This document shows positions 5,123 through 5,274 of a stretch of 5,274 nt of DNA, one piece after another. Position 1 is the first letter of the stretch. The number at the start of each line of letters is the position of its first letter. The notes under the pieces were generated by a model, which was not told the DNA's origin, did no database searches, and worked only from the letters and a program-made list of their open reading frames with translations. Both the position numbers and the translations under genes were made by a program. This DNA is from Methanosarcinales archaeon (GTDB lineage Archaea > Halobacteriota > Methanosarcinia > Methanosarcinales > Methanogasteraceae): contig DAOVGE010000126.1 of NCBI GenBank assembly GCA_030672605.1, forward strand, positions 1-5,274, read 5' to 3'.

Positions 5123-5274
5123 GCAGTTACAATATATACTCGACACCGGTATAAACCGCGATTTTCGTTCTTCGCGTCTTTGCGTCCTCGCGTCTTTGCG
5201 TTCTCAATTTAACGCGAAGGCGAGAGAGACGCGAAGGGTGATATCTGTCGTCACGTCTTTCGTGTTGTTGTACA
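5123..5274. repeat. CGCGTCTTTG-word palindromic repeat at the window end
   Basis: CGCGTCTTTGCGT occurs twice with a 16-base period (5173-5185, 5189-5201). CTTCGCGTCT at 5170-5179 is mirrored by AGACGCGAAG at 5227-5236. The result is a hairpin-forming block of repeated short words, in the same style as the CACAGAG palindrome. The full extent is not visible because the window ends; no terminal repeats or target duplication could be identified. No gene is seen in this stretch. Confidence 0.6.

Overview
The window looks like a piece of an archaeal genome, most likely a methanogen or methane/alkane-oxidising relative. The grounds are an archaeal-type amino-acid-kinase-fold protein resembling MfnE (methanofuran biosynthesis), Shine-Dalgarno sites of the GGAGATC type next to GTG/ATG starts, and compact short operons. 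MfnE relatives also occur in some methylotrophic bacteria, so the archaeal call is probable but not proven. No rRNA, tRNA, CRISPR array or transposase gene is visible.

Layout. (1) 1-410, plus strand: the C-terminal part of a SAM-dependent methyltransferase whose N-terminus lies outside the window. (2) 411-972: a gene-free stretch holding a compact 137-bp transposon-like element (692-828) with 22-bp terminal inverted repeats and a perfect 8-bp target duplication. (3) 973-2979, minus strand: a tight four-gene operon, read as permease (COG0701/ArsP type), CxxC thioredoxin-like protein, DGC-domain Cys-rich protein, and a small unrecognised protein with an N-terminal CSCC motif. (4) 2980-3110: a shared divergent promoter region with a perfect 7-4-7 palindrome just ahead of arsR. 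(5) 3111-3473, plus strand: an ArsR/SmtB-family repressor with a CVC metal-binding motif. (6) 3474-4043: a gene-free stretch that resolves into nested mobile elements. A 458-bp element (3478-3935), of the same family as the one at 692-828, sits on the arsR stop codon. It was itself split by a 304-bp MITE (3561-3864) with its own perfect 8-bp target duplication. Removing the inner MITE and one duplication copy leaves a 146-bp element, close to the 137 bp of the copy at 692-828. (7) 4044-5122, plus strand: a GNAT/RimI-type acetyltransferase and an MfnE-like kinase, joined by a 4-bp GTGA stop/start overlap. (8) 5123-5274: another short-word palindromic repeat running towards the window end.

How the genes work together. 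The permease operon and the divergent ArsR form a thiol-rich metal/metalloid (or organoarsenical) response module: a sensor with a Cys pair, a membrane exporter with a CSCT motif, a CxxC redox protein and two further Cys-rich small proteins. The actual substrate cannot be read from the sequence. The GNAT-kinase pair is a separate unit, probably housekeeping. The least expected content is the repeat biology: at least two families of non-autonomous elements, one nested within the other, with target duplications readable by eye.
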